This document shows positions 46,840 through 56,829 of a stretch of DNA of 64,000 bases, piece by piece (the stretch's first letter is position 1; each line of letters opens with the position of its first letter). The stretch covers positions 62,001 to 126,000 of the forward strand of contig JBJKUR010000007.1 of the NCBI GenBank assembly GCA_045563055.1, written 5' to 3'. The stretch is from Methylaequor sp045563055. Lineage in GTDB: Bacteria > Pseudomonadota > Alphaproteobacteria > Methylaequorales > Methylaequoraceae. Below the pieces are notes generated by a model. That model searched no databases, was not told the origin of the DNA, and worked only from the letters and a program-made list of their open reading frames with translations. Both the position numbers and the translations under genes were made by a program.

Positions 46840-46871
46840 GCCAATAGCTTTTCTTGTTATAAATTTATATA

Positions 46872-46916
46872 ATCAACCTTAAGTTTAGCCTATATTTGGC
46901 TGGATTTAAGGTTGAT
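46872..46916. terminator. Large hairpin between groEL and the convergent DUF934 gene
   Basis: ATCAACCTTAA and TTAAGGTTGAT form a perfect 11-bp outer stem, with an inner AGCC/GGCT stem. There is no T tract, but its place between two convergent genes suggests a bidirectional terminator; its right arm reaches into the last codons of the minus-strand gene. Confidence 0.65.
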
Positions 46917-47355
46917 AATAAAGTCCGTCATCAATATTTAATAATTCAATCCATAAGTCTTTCTGGTCTTTAGATATTTCAACAGTGCTGAAACCGCACC
47001 TAAGCAAAAAAACAAATTGATCTGGGAGAATATTTCCTGAAGCTCTAATTTCTTGGGTATAATTGTATTTTCTCCTAAGTTCTTTAGCTAAAGTGAAAGG
47101 TCGTCCGTCTTTAAAACTCCTAAAATTAATTTCAATTAATTTAAAAAAGGTTAAATCATTTGCTATAGGTAAAACATTTTCATCGGAAAAAATTTGTATT
47201 CCTAAATTTGAAATCCTTTTCTTGGAATTTTTAAATAGATTCCATTGTTTTAGGTTTAATATTGTATATTCTTTGACATCACTTACACAAAAACATTCGC
47301 TCTGTATTTTCAGGAATTTGTTTTTTTTTTCAACTTTTTTGTCAAGAATTATCAT
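46906..47355 (-). CDS. DUF934 family protein, sulfite-reductase associated
   Basis: 149 residues. LIEINFRSFKDGRPFTLAKELRRKY and RASGNILPDQFVFLLRCGFSTVEI are the DUF934 signature. The family is almost always next to cysI-type sulfite reductase in alphaproteobacteria; role not defined, possibly assembly or electron supply. Its start overlaps the cysI stop by 14 bases. Confidence 0.88.
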   Translation of the reverse strand: MIILDKKVEKKNKFLKIQSECFCVSDVKEYTILNLKQWNLFKNSKKRISNLGIQIFSDENVLPIANDLTFFKLIEINFRSFKDGRPFTLAKELRRKYNYTQEIRASGNILPDQFVFLLRCGFSTVEISKDQKDLWIELLNIDDGLYYQP

Positions 47356-48982
47356 AAAGATTTCTTTTGAATTCCTCTATACCAATTCTATTAAATACGT
47401 TAATAAAATCATCATCTTTATTAATTCTATTTTTCTTATAGGTCTGTATAATGTTCTCAATAGCTGGAATAAGTTCCTCCTCAGAGAATGATGGTCCAAT
47501 AATTTTTCCTATAGCTGCATTTTCATCTGCAGCACCTCCTAAAGTAATTTGATAGAACTCTTCACCTTTCCTATCAAGCCCCAGAATACCAATATTTCCA
47601 ACGTGATGATGTCCACAGGCGTTTATACATCCTGAGATTTTTATTTTCAGACTACCTATTTCGTTTTGTTTAATAAAACTCTCAAAATGATTACTTATTT
47701 TTTGAGATATTGGGATTGATCTTGCAGTAGCTAAAGCGCAATAATCCATACCAGGACAACATATGGTGTCTGTAATCAAACCTATATTAGGTGTAGCTAA
47801 ATTAATTTTTTCTAATTGTTTCCATACTTTAAAAATATTGGAATTTAAAACATGAGGAAGAATTAAGTTTTGTTCGTGAGAAACTCTGACTTCTCCAAAA
47901 GAGAATTGATCAGATATATCTGCTAACTCCCTCATTTGTTGACTAGTTGCATCTCCAGGGGGGGTTTTAGTTGATTTCAAGGATACAAAAACAATCGAAT
48001 AACCTTCAATTTTATGCGATTTAGTATTTTGTTTTTTCCACATTGAAAATTTTTTATTATCAAAATCAATTTTTTTTACTGTTTGTCTGGTAAGAACTGG
48101 TAGCTTAAAAAAACTATAAATTTCATCTAATGTATTTTTTTCTATCTCTAATTTTTTACTTTTAAACTTTAGAAAATTCTGCTCAACTGACTCTGAAAAA
48201 CTTTCAATTCCCATCTCATTTACTAGGATCTTAATTCTCGCTTTATATATATTATCTCTTCTACCAAATTGATTATAAGTTGTGAGTATTGCTTCAAGAT
48301 AGTTTAGTAAGTCTTTTTTTAATAGAAAACTCCTAACTTTTTTTGCAATATGGGGTGTTCGTCCTTGCCCACCTCCAACAAAAACTTCAAAACCAATTTC
48401 ATTATCTTTCTTTATCAACCTTAAGCCTATATCATGAACCAAGATAGCTGCTCTGTCTCCTGTACATCCTGTAACTGCAATTTTAAACTTTCTCGGTAGA
48501 AATGAGAATTCTGGATGAAATGTAGACCATTTTCTAATTATCTCGCACCACGGTCTAGGATCTTCAACTTCGTTATCGGTTAGTCCCGCAAGATGATCAC
48601 AAGAAATATTTCTAATACAATTTCCAGATGTTTGAATTGCATGCATTTCAACTTTTGAGAGCTCTTTCAGAATTTCTGGAATCTCAGTTAATCTTGGCCA
48701 ATTAAATTGAATATTCTGTCTAGTAGTAAAATGACCATAACCTTTATCAAATTTATCTGCAATAAAAGCAAGTTTTCTGAGTTGTTTTGAAGAAAGCTCT
48801 CCATAGGGTATTGCAACTCTAAGCATGTATGCATGAAGCTGGAGGTACAAACCATTCATTAGTCTTAGGGGTTTAAACTCTTCTTCTGAAAGTTTCCCTC
48901 TGAGCCTCCTGTGAACCTGATTTTCGAATTGCTTAATTCTAGTTGATATTATTTTCTTATCTATTTCTGAATATTTATACAT
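47342..48982 (-). CDS. cysI: CysI-type sulfite reductase (siroheme, 4Fe-4S)
   Basis: 546 residues of the nitrite/sulfite reductase hemoprotein family. DTICCPGMDYCALATARS and KISGCINACGHHHVGNIGILG contain the cysteines that bind the 4Fe-4S/siroheme centre; YGHFTTRQNIQFNWP is also conserved. Given the cys neighbours it most likely reduces sulfite to sulfide rather than nitrite. In one operon with DUF2849 and DUF934 genes. Confidence 0.92.
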   Translation of the reverse strand: MYKYSEIDKKIISTRIKQFENQVHRRLRGKLSEEEFKPLRLMNGLYLQLHAYMLRVAIPYGELSSKQLRKLAFIADKFDKGYGHFTTRQNIQFNWPRLTEIPEILKELSKVEMHAIQTSGNCIRNISCDHLAGLTDNEVEDPRPWCEIIRKWSTFHPEFSFLPRKFKIAVTGCTGDRAAILVHDIGLRLIKKDNEIGFEVFVGGGQGRTPHIAKKVRSFLLKKDLLNYLEAILTTYNQFGRRDNIYKARIKILVNEMGIESFSESVEQNFLKFKSKKLEIEKNTLDEIYSFFKLPVLTRQTVKKIDFDNKKFSMWKKQNTKSHKIEGYSIVFVSLKSTKTPPGDATSQQMRELADISDQFSFGEVRVSHEQNLILPHVLNSNIFKVWKQLEKINLATPNIGLITDTICCPGMDYCALATARSIPISQKISNHFESFIKQNEIGSLKIKISGCINACGHHHVGNIGILGLDRKGEEFYQITLGGAADENAAIGKIIGPSFSEEELIPAIENIIQTYKKNRINKDDDFINVFNRIGIEEFKRNLYDNS

Positions 48983-48984
48983 TT

Positions 48985-49263
48985 TTAGTCATATTTAATT
49001 GTTATGCCAGAATTTCTTATTTTATCCCTTAATTTTTTTATTTCACCTGATTCATCTAATTCTACAAACTCAGGAGATATTATTAAACATTCATCCTCAC
49101 CAATCTTAATAATTTTTTGATAATTCTCTAGTTCACTTCTATGAATTCGAAAGGCCTTTTTTGAGTCACTATTCCAGCCTTTATTTGTATAAAAAACGAC
49201 TTTTCCACTTTTCAACTCATTTGCTGAAAGTAAAAAGAAATCTCCCTGTAGTTTTTTTCCCAT
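48985..49263 (-). CDS. DUF2849 family protein
   Basis: 92 residues, soluble. The N-terminal strand pattern FFLLSANELKSGKVVFYTNKGW and the acidic C-terminal half match DUF2849, which stands upstream of the sulfite reductase gene in many alphaproteobacteria. Function unknown; expressed with cysI (two-base gap). Confidence 0.82.
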   Translation of the reverse strand: MGKKLQGDFFLLSANELKSGKVVFYTNKGWNSDSKKAFRIHRSELENYQKIIKIGEDECLIISPEFVELDESGEIKKLRDKIRNSGITIKYD

Positions 49264-49407
49264 ACTTAGCCGAACTCCAATTTTAAAATATAGAGGATTT
49301 CAGATATTACAAGTATAAAATGTTTAATATTAATTAGTACGGTAAATAATTGTACAATTACTTTTTTACTTGCTAATAGTTTTAAACTGAATATTTTATA
49401 ATGGATT

Positions 49408-50955
49408 ATGGAAGAAATGAAGTCTAAACTTTGGCCATTTGTTGAAGCCAAAAAATTAAATAAAAGGTTAAACGAAAAAAACAAAAAACAATGTATTTTT
49501 CAAACTGGATATGGTCCGTCTGGTCTGCCACATATTGGAACTTTTGGAGAAGTTTTAAGAACTTCCATGGTTATTAAAGCATTTCAAGAAATTTCTGATA
49601 TTCCTACGAAATTATTTGTTTTTTCTGATGATATGGATGGTTTGAGAAAAGTACCCCAAAACATTCCAAATCAGGATCTTATTATTAATCACATTGAAAA
49701 ACCTTTATCAGCTATACCCGATCCTTTTGAAAAACATTCTAGTTTTGCTACTCACAATAATAACAAGTTAAAAGAATTTTTAGTAAGATTTAATTTTAAC
49801 TTCGAATTTAAATCCTCAACTGAACATTATAAAAATGGAATATTTAACTCTGGTTTGGAGGCAATCTTTGATAATTATGAGAAAATAATGGACGTGATAC
49901 TTCCGACATTAGGGTCTGAGAGAAAAAAAACTTATTCTCCATTTCTTCCAATATGCAAGAATTCAGGAAAGGTATTACAAGTAAAAATTGAAAAATTAGA
50001 TAAGAAAAAAAAATTAATAGAATATTTTAATCCTATAAGCAAAACTGTGGAATCTTCATCAATTTTTGATGGAGAATGTAAACTGCAATGGAAAGTTGAT
50101 TGGGCGATGAGATGGTTAGTTCTTGATGTCGATTATGAAATGAATGGAAAGGATTTAATAGAATCATTTATTTTATCCAGCAAAATAAATAGGATTGTGG
50201 GAGGAAAACCACCTAATAACTTCACCTATGAGTTATTTCTGGATGAAAAGGGAGAGAAAATTTCAAAATCGATCGGAAATGGAATATCAGTCGAGGACTG
50301 GCTCGAATTCTCTCCTAGGGAAAGTTTGGAACTTTTTATGTTTCAAAACCCAACTCGAGCTAAAAGACTTTATTTTGACGTGATACCAAAAATGACAGAT
50401 GATTTCTTAAGATTAAAGAAAGAATATTCTAAGCTAGATAAAGAGGAAAAGGTAAAAAACCCTATGTGGTTTATGAGTGATGAAGAGGACTTTAAAATTA
50501 TAGATAATTTATCTTTTAATATGATTCTAAATCTCGCAAATGTTTGTAATGCTGAATCACCAGAGATCTTGTGGGGATTTGTTGAAAATTATTATAAGAA
50601 TATTGAAAGAAAAGACTTTCCATTTATTAATAAATTGTTGGAATACGGTGTGGTGTATTATAAAAAATTTGTACTCCCTAATAAAAATTACAGAAATCCA
50701 AGTGAATTGGAAATTGATGGTTTTAAAAAAATGATTAAAATGTTAAATACTATCGATAAGGATATGGAAGCAGAGGAGATACAAACCAAAATCTATGAAA
50801 TAGGAATGTCACTTAACTTTGAAAACTTAAAGGATTGGTTTTCTGCCTTTTACCAAGTTATATTGGGACAAGATCAAGGACCTAGACTTGGATCTTTTAT
50901 TAAATTTTTTGGTGTGAGAAAAACAATCGAACTTTTAGAGGAAAAAATTAATTAG
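49408..50955 (+). CDS. lysK: Class I lysyl-tRNA synthetase
   Basis: 515 residues. TGYGPSGLPHIGTFGEVLRT contains the HIGH-type motif and GEKISKSIGNGISVEDW the KMSKS-type motif of class I LysRS, the archaeal-type enzyme that many alphaproteobacteria use in place of the class II LysS. Charges tRNA-Lys. ATG 49408 is followed by another in-frame ATG three codons later. Confidence 0.96.
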   Translation: MEEMKSKLWPFVEAKKLNKRLNEKNKKQCIFQTGYGPSGLPHIGTFGEVLRTSMVIKAFQEISDIPTKLFVFSDDMDGLRKVPQNIPNQDLIINHIEKPLSAIPDPFEKHSSFATHNNNKLKEFLVRFNFNFEFKSSTEHYKNGIFNSGLEAIFDNYEKIMDVILPTLGSERKKTYSPFLPICKNSGKVLQVKIEKLDKKKKLIEYFNPISKTVESSSIFDGECKLQWKVDWAMRWLVLDVDYEMNGKDLIESFILSSKINRIVGGKPPNNFTYELFLDEKGEKISKSIGNGISVEDWLEFSPRESLELFMFQNPTRAKRLYFDVIPKMTDDFLRLKKEYSKLDKEEKVKNPMWFMSDEEDFKIIDNLSFNMILNLANVCNAESPEILWGFVENYYKNIERKDFPFINKLLEYGVVYYKKFVLPNKNYRNPSELEIDGFKKMIKMLNTIDKDMEAEEIQTKIYEIGMSLNFENLKDWFSAFYQVILGQDQGPRLGSFIKFFGVRKTIELLEEKIN

Positions 50956-50959
50956 TTAG

Positions 50960-51272
50960 ATGAAAAGTTTAGATGAAAGTGTTTTCCGCATTTTTAAGAA
51001 GAGAGAATTTAAAGAATTCAAGGAAGAAAAATATTTTTATGGAAATAATTTTGACAAAAAATCAGGTTATATTCATTTGTCACTAAGAACACAAATAAAG
51101 GGTACTATAGCAACTCATTTTTTTTAGACAAAAGGTTATCATTGCGGAGTTCAATGTTATGGATCTTGAAAAACTTCTTAAGTGGGAAAAGAGCAGAGAC
51201 TCAATGGTATTTCCTCACTACTTCGGTGCACTTGAATTTAGATGGGTTCGAAATATTTTTAAAAATTATTAA
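50960..51272 (+). CDS. DUF952 family protein (one 1-base insertion)
   Basis: About 103 residues. From ATG 50960: VFRIFKKREFKEF, then SGYIHLSLRTQIKGTIATHFF. A T8 run at 51118-51125 breaks the frame; with one T removed it goes on RQKVIIAEFNVMDLEKLLKWE and FPHYFGALEFRWV, the DUF952 pattern, to TAA just before pyrD. A small cytoplasmic protein of unknown role, often beside pyrD in alphaproteobacteria. Confidence 0.82.
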
Positions 51273-52328
51273 ATGAATTATAAAAGTTTTTCAAAATTAT
51301 TATCTTTTTTACCACCAGAGTTACTTCACACACTCTTTCTAAAATTTTTGCAAATGGAAATATATAAGAAAGATCAAGAATATAAAAATTTAAAAATGGA
51401 AGCATTAGGTAAAAGCTTTAATAACCCTTTAGGGCTGGCTGCTGGTTTTGACAAAAATGCAGAGTCTATAATGGGTGCATTAAATTTAGGATTTGGTTTC
51501 ACAGAGGTTGGAACTGTTACCCCAATGCCACAATTAGGGAACCCTAAACCAAGAGTTTTTAAAATTCCCGAGTTTGATGCTGTAATTCAAAGGTTAGGTT
51601 TTAATAATAAAGGATCAGAGGAGTTTCTCCATAACTTAAAAAAAATACAGAATCATAATAAAGTTTTGGGAATTAATATTGGAAAGAATAAAAACTCAAG
51701 GGATATGTTTGATGATTATATTTTTCTTTATGAAAAATTAAAAGTACACGCTGACTATGTAACAATAAATATTTCGTCTCCAAACACACCTGGACTTCGA
51801 GAAATCCAAGAAAAAGGAAACATCGAAAAACTATTAAATAAAATTTCAAAAATTAAGGATAAAAGACCCACACTTTTAAAACTATCTCCTGATATATCGA
51901 TGAAAAATCTTGAGAATATCTGCAAATTAGTTTTGAAATATCATTTTATTGACGGACTTGTATTAACAAATACAACAATTTCAAGAGAATCTTTATATAA
52001 AAAACAATCTAAAGATTCTTGGAAAATTTCTGAAGAGGGAGGTTTGTCCGGACCTCCATTGAAAGAGAGAGCCAACGAAATTATTAAAACTACTTATCAA
52101 TTAACAGATGGTAGACTTCTAATTATTGGTGTTGGAGGAGTTTCTTGTGGAAAAGATGTTTTTGAAAAAATTTCCTTAGGTGCAAGTTTGGTTCAGATCT
52201 ACACAGTTTTGATATATAAGGGTCCAGGGGTTGTAATAAAAATATTAAGTGAATTAAGTGAATTGCTTAGCAAAAAGGGTTTAAGAAATATAAATGAATT
52301 AATTGGGAAAAATATTAAGTATGATTGA
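51273..52328 (+). CDS. pyrD: PyrD, class 2 dihydroorotate dehydrogenase (quinone)
   Basis: 351 residues. NPLGLAAGFDKNAE, EVGTVTPMPQLGNPKPRVF, INISSPNTPGLR with the class 2 catalytic serine, and IIGVGGVSCGKD are conserved; the N-terminal helices serve membrane association. It oxidises dihydroorotate to orotate with quinone as acceptor in pyrimidine synthesis. Confidence 0.96.
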   Translation: MNYKSFSKLLSFLPPELLHTLFLKFLQMEIYKKDQEYKNLKMEALGKSFNNPLGLAAGFDKNAESIMGALNLGFGFTEVGTVTPMPQLGNPKPRVFKIPEFDAVIQRLGFNNKGSEEFLHNLKKIQNHNKVLGINIGKNKNSRDMFDDYIFLYEKLKVHADYVTINISSPNTPGLREIQEKGNIEKLLNKISKIKDKRPTLLKLSPDISMKNLENICKLVLKYHFIDGLVLTNTTISRESLYKKQSKDSWKISEEGGLSGPPLKERANEIIKTTYQLTDGRLLIIGVGGVSCGKDVFEKISLGASLVQIYTVLIYKGPGVVIKILSELSELLSKKGLRNINELIGKNIKYD

Positions 52329-53155
52329 GGTCAAAAATATTGCTAATATTTCAGTAAATTATGATTGTTTTTTTTATTGATTTGTGGGGTGTAATTCACA
52401 ATGGAGTTCATATTTTTGAGGGTGTTCACGATACACTTGATTATCTAAAGAAGAAAAATAAACTCATTTATTTTATTACAAATGCGCCAAGAAGATCAGA
52501 AATTATTAAGAAACAATTATCAATATTTGGATTAAAAAGATCTCTTTACGATGATGTTGTTTCATCAGGTGAAGTTACATGGCAAAAAATGAGAAATAAA
52601 AAAAAACAAAAATGTTATTTAATTGGTCCACCAAGAGACTATCATTTAGTAAAGGGCTTAAATATAGATGTTACAGAAAACCCAGATGAGGTCGATATTA
52701 TCATTAATACTGGTCCATGGGGTGACGGAGATAAACTAGATAATTATAAATCTATACTGAAAAAGTTAAGGAAATCAAATCCCACTATGATATGTTCAAA
52801 TCCCGATAAAACAGTTGTTAGGGGTAATAAGTTTATGATATGCGCTGGATTGTTAGCAGAATACTACGAAAAGATTGGGGGGAAAGTTGAATATTATGGA
52901 AAACCATTTTCAGAAATTTACGAATTTACATACGCTAAATTAAAAAATCCAAAAGCAAAAATTTTAGTGATTGGGGATTCTTTAGATAATGATATAAAAG
53001 GAGCAAATATGCAAAAAATTGACTCTTTGTTAATAACTGATGGAATTCACAGGTCAGTAAATAATGACAACGGTATTGATAAAGAAAAATTAAATGATTT
53101 AATAAAAAAAAAAAAAATTGAACCAAGTTATTATATGAAAAATTTAACTATTTAG
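52321..53155 (+). CDS. TIGR01459-type HAD hydrolase, class IIA (one 1-base insertion)
   Basis: Read from ATG 52321 (overlapping the pyrD stop): MIEVKNIANISVNYDCFF, then after removing one T from the T8 run at 52368-52375, IDLWGVIHNGVHIFEGVHDTL. IDLWGV is motif I, TNAPRRS motif II and LVIGDSLDNDIKGAN motif IV of the NagD-like subfamily. Substrate unknown. About 277 residues after repair; ATG 52361 gives a start missing the conserved first strand. Confidence 0.85.
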
Positions 53156-53166
53156 AGAGATATAAA

Positions 53167-55292
53167 TTGGAAAAAAATAAAAATTATTTAAATTGGAAAG
53201 AACTTGCTTCTAAAGAGCTCAAAGACAAAGACCTAAAACAACATTTTTGGGAAACACCAGAAGGAATAAAAGTAAAGCCTCTTTACACTGCAGAAGATTT
53301 AAAGAATATAAATCATGAAATTGGTTTTCCAGGTGCTCCTCCCTTTACGAGAGGTCCAAGAGCTACCATGTATACAAATAGGCCCTGGACAATAAGGCAG
53401 TATGCTGGCTTTTCTACAGCAGAAGAATCTAATAAATTCTATAAGGAGGGCTTAAAAAAATGGAGTGATGGGCCTATCCGTTGCTTTTGATCTAGCGACT
53501 CATAGGGGTTATGATTCAGACCATCCTAGGGTTCTGGCAGACGTTGGTAATGCTGGAGTTGCAATTGATTCAGTTGAGGATATGAATATGTTATTTGATG
53601 GTATACCGCTCGATAAAATGAGCGTATCAATGACTATGAATGGAGCGGTTATTCCAGTACTTGCTTGTTTTATTGCTTCTGGTGAAGAGCAAGGCTGTCC
53701 TAGAGAAAAAACTAACTGGAACAATCCAAAATGACATCTTGAAGGAGTTTATGGTTAGAAATACCTTTATTTTTCCTCCCAAACCCAGCATGCGACTGGT
53801 AGCTGACATTATAGAATATACCTCTAAAGAAATGCCAAAGTTTAATTCAATTTCGATTAGTGGATATCATATGCAAGAGGCTGGAGCAAACCAAGTTCAG
53901 GAGTTAGCTTATACACTTGCAGATGGAAAAGAGTACATCAAGTCAGCAATGGAAAGAGGTCTTAAAATAGACGAATTTGCGCCGAGATTATCTTTTTTTT
54001 GGTCAATAGGAATGAATTTCTTTATGGAAATAGCAAAAATGCGAGCCGCAAGATTTATGTGGTCGGAGATAGTAAAAGAGTTTAAACCAAAAAACAAAAA
54101 GAGCTTAGCACTCAGAACACACTGTCAAACTTCTGGGGTTTCATTAATGGAGCAAGATGCGTATAATAATATAGTTAGAACTACAATAGAAGCAATGGCT
54201 GCTGTCATGGGAGGGACACAGTCTCTTCATACAAATAGTTTTGATGAAGCATTGGCTTTGCCGACAAACTTTTCTGCCAGAATAGCCAGGAATACCCAAT
54301 TAATTTTATCTGAGGAAACAGGAATTTGCAATGTTGTAGACCCGTTGGCAGGTTCGTACTATGTCGAGAGTCTAACCTCTAGTATGGTTGAGGAAGCAAA
54401 TAAACTAATAAAAGAAATTGATGAAGTTGGGGGTATGGTTAAGGCTATAGAAATGGGAATTCCAAAGATGAGAATAGAGGAAAGTTCTGCAAAAAGACAA
54501 GCGAGAATAGATTCAAATAAAGAAACTATAGTTGGAGTAAACAAATATAAACCTTCTGAGAAACAGGAGATCAATATTTTATCTATCGACAATGAAAAAG
54601 TAAGAAACAAACAAATATCAAGACTTAAAAAGTTAAAGGATTCTCGTGATAATAAGTTGGTTGATAAATTAATAAATAAAATCAAAGAAGCAGCAGCTAG
54701 CAAGAGGCAAAATTTATTAGAAATTTGTGTAGAAGCGGCAAGAAATAGGTGTACTGTTGGAGAAATGACTTCGGCTATGGAAAGTGTTTATGGTAGGCAT
54801 AACTTATCTACGAAAACAATATCAGGAGTATACGGAAAATCCATAGAGAGAGATGAAAAAACAAGTCTTATCGACGAGGAGCTTAATAAATTTATGGAGA
54901 AGAATGGAAGAAGGCCAAGGATGTTAGTAGTGAAAATGGGTCAGGATGGTCATGATAGAGGAGCAAAGCTAATTGCAACAGCTTTTTCTGACCTTGGTTT
55001 TGACGTTGACATTGGACCACTTTTTCAAACTCCAGAAGAGGCTGCCATACAGGCTGTCGAAAATGATGTACATGTCATAGGAGTTTCTACACTGGCAGCA
55101 GGACATAAAACCCTAATTCCTTTGTTGATGGATTCATTAAAAAAAAATGATGTAAATTACATAAAAGTCATATGTGGAGGGGTTATTCCTCCTGATGATT
55201 ATTCTTTCCTATATGATTTGGGTGTATCAAAAGTTTTTGGGCCTGGGACTAATATTAAAGAGGCGGCTATTGAAATCATAAATATTTTATAG
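53167..55292 (+). CDS. scpA: Methylmalonyl-CoA mutase, large (B12-binding) subunit (two 1-base insertions)
   Basis: About 707 residues after repair. The N-terminal FPGAPPFTRGPRATMYTNRPWTIRQYAGF split over the substrate-binding part is followed by GLSVAFDLATHRGYDSDHPR, and SGYHMQEAGANQVQELAYTLADG completes the TIM barrel. GQDGHDRGAKL near the C-terminus is the cobalamin DxHxxG motif. One A must be removed from 53454-53460 and one from 53706-53711. It isomerises methylmalonyl-CoA to succinyl-CoA. The small subunit is not in the window. Start is TTG 53167. meaB lies immediately downstream. Confidence 0.93.
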
Positions 55293-55316
55293 TATATATT
55301 AACCAAGGTGGTTAAA

Positions 55317-56507
55317 ATGAAGCTTAAGTCATTCTTAAGGTTTAATGGAATTTCTAACAGAGAGTTTTCAAAAAATCTTGGTATATCCAACGTATCTCTA
55401 TCTAGATATATGAGTGGAAATAGACTTCCAAATACCAAGATTCTTAATAAAATATATCAACTTACAGATGGGTTAGTTGATGCAAACGACTTTTATTTAA
55501 ATAATAAAAAACTAGAAGATTTAACCGAGTTTCAAAAAAAAAAACTAATGAGTTTAAAAAATGAATTACAGTTTGGAAAAAAAAAATTTATTGCAAAAGC
55601 AATTACCCTTATTGAATCATCTTTGGTACATCATAGATTAGAATCAAATTTTTTATTATCACTATTTAAACAAAAAGAGCATACTGTAAGAATTGGAATT
55701 ACTGGCGTTCCTGGTGTTGGTAAGTCGACATTTATTGAAATATTAGGAATGCAGTTAATTAAAAAAGGCTTAAAAGTCGCTGTTCTTGCTGTTGACCCGT
55801 CCTCTGAAAGATCTGGTGGGTCTATTTTAGGTGATAAAACTAGAATGATGAATCTTTCCGTAAATGAGAATGCCTTTATCAGGCCTTCACCAAGTCAAGG
55901 ACATTTGGGAGGTGTTGCTAAAAAAACTAGTGAGTCGATCAGATGTCTTGAAGAGGCTGGATATGATATTATTTTTATTGAAACGATGGGAGTAGGCCAA
56001 GCTGAAACTTCTGTATATAACATGGTAGATATCTTTCTTGTTTTGTTGCTACCTAGTGGGGGTGACGAGTTGCAAGGAATTAAAAAAGGTATTATCGAGA
56101 TAGCAGATTTGATAATCGTAAATAAATCTGATGGGAACTTAGCAAAAACTGCAATTTCTACAAAAATAGAATACAAAAATGCACTAACGATGATTTCAAA
56201 AAGTAGAAGAGATATCTCACCAGAAGTAATTAATTGTTCTTCCATAGATGGGAAAGGAATTAGTGAAGTATGGGGTCATATAAATAAATTTATATCTGTC
56301 AGAAAAAAAAGTGGTACTTTTCAGTTTACTAGAAAAAACCAGAAGATCAAAGCTTTGTGGAATGATATTAATCTTAGAATAAATGATAGAGTCGAGAGAG
56401 ATTTAAAATCAAAGGACTTTGTAAAAAAAATTATTAAAGATGTGGAAAATAATAAATTTGATGTTAATAATGCATCTAATATAATTTTTGATTTATTTAT
56501 CAAATAG
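55317..56507 (+). CDS. meaB: MeaB-family GTPase with an N-terminal helix-turn-helix segment (fusion or two coupled genes)
   Basis: As read, 396 residues. Residues 1-65 form a Cro/CI-type HTH (FNGISNREFSKNLGISNVSLSRYMSGNRL split over the helices, ending DANDFYL). From about residue 78 comes a full MeaB G protein: GVPGVGKSTFIE P-loop, LAVDPSSERSGGSILGDKTRM, ETMGVGQAE, NKSDG. MeaB protects and reloads methylmalonyl-CoA mutase. The junction has an A11 run (55534-55544); with one A fewer the HTH would stop at TAA 55546-55548, overlapping ATG 55548 of a normal 319-residue MeaB. Two coupled genes are therefore a strong alternative. Confidence 0.9.
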   Translation: MKLKSFLRFNGISNREFSKNLGISNVSLSRYMSGNRLPNTKILNKIYQLTDGLVDANDFYLNNKKLEDLTEFQKKKLMSLKNELQFGKKKFIAKAITLIESSLVHHRLESNFLLSLFKQKEHTVRIGITGVPGVGKSTFIEILGMQLIKKGLKVAVLAVDPSSERSGGSILGDKTRMMNLSVNENAFIRPSPSQGHLGGVAKKTSESIRCLEEAGYDIIFIETMGVGQAETSVYNMVDIFLVLLLPSGGDELQGIKKGIIEIADLIIVNKSDGNLAKTAISTKIEYKNALTMISKSRRDISPEVINCSSIDGKGISEVWGHINKFISVRKKSGTFQFTRKNQKIKALWNDINLRINDRVERDLKSKDFVKKIIKDVENNKFDVNNASNIIFDLFIK

Positions 56508-56537
56508 TTAGTTGAAGTATATTTTAAACGGTGAAAT

Positions 56538-56828
56538 ATGGTCAAGAAATGCTTAATTACCAAAAAGAAGCCACTTACTGGTAACAACGTAAGTCATGCT
56601 GTAAATAAAACTAAAAGAAGATTTTATCCAAACCTTCATAATACATCCTTTTTTTCAGAAATATTAGGAAAAAATATTAAATTAAAAGTGACTTCCCGGG
56701 GAATCAAAACCGTGGAAAAAAACGGAGGCATTGATAGTTATATTATAAATACCAAAAACTCAAAATTGACAAATGAAACTAAGAAGCTAAAAAAAGTTCT
56801 AACACTTAAATCATTAAAATCATCTTAA
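56538..56828 (+). CDS. rpmB: 50S ribosomal protein L28
   Basis: 96 residues. MVKKCLITKKKPLTGNNVSHA, NKTKRRFYPNLHNTSFFSE and KLKVTSRGIKTVEKNGGI match alphaproteobacterial L28, including its longer form. Basic, rRNA-binding. Convergent with cobT, one base between their stops. Confidence 0.97.
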   Translation: MVKKCLITKKKPLTGNNVSHAVNKTKRRFYPNLHNTSFFSEILGKNIKLKVTSRGIKTVEKNGGIDSYIINTKNSKLTNETKKLKKVLTLKSLKSS

Positions 56829-56829
56829 G

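Noticed and set aside
52935..53126. Minus-strand hydrophobic frames in AT-rich genes such as this one
   Set aside because: Poly-A/T codons give Phe/Leu-rich shadows that mimic membrane proteins; no start signals or homology.
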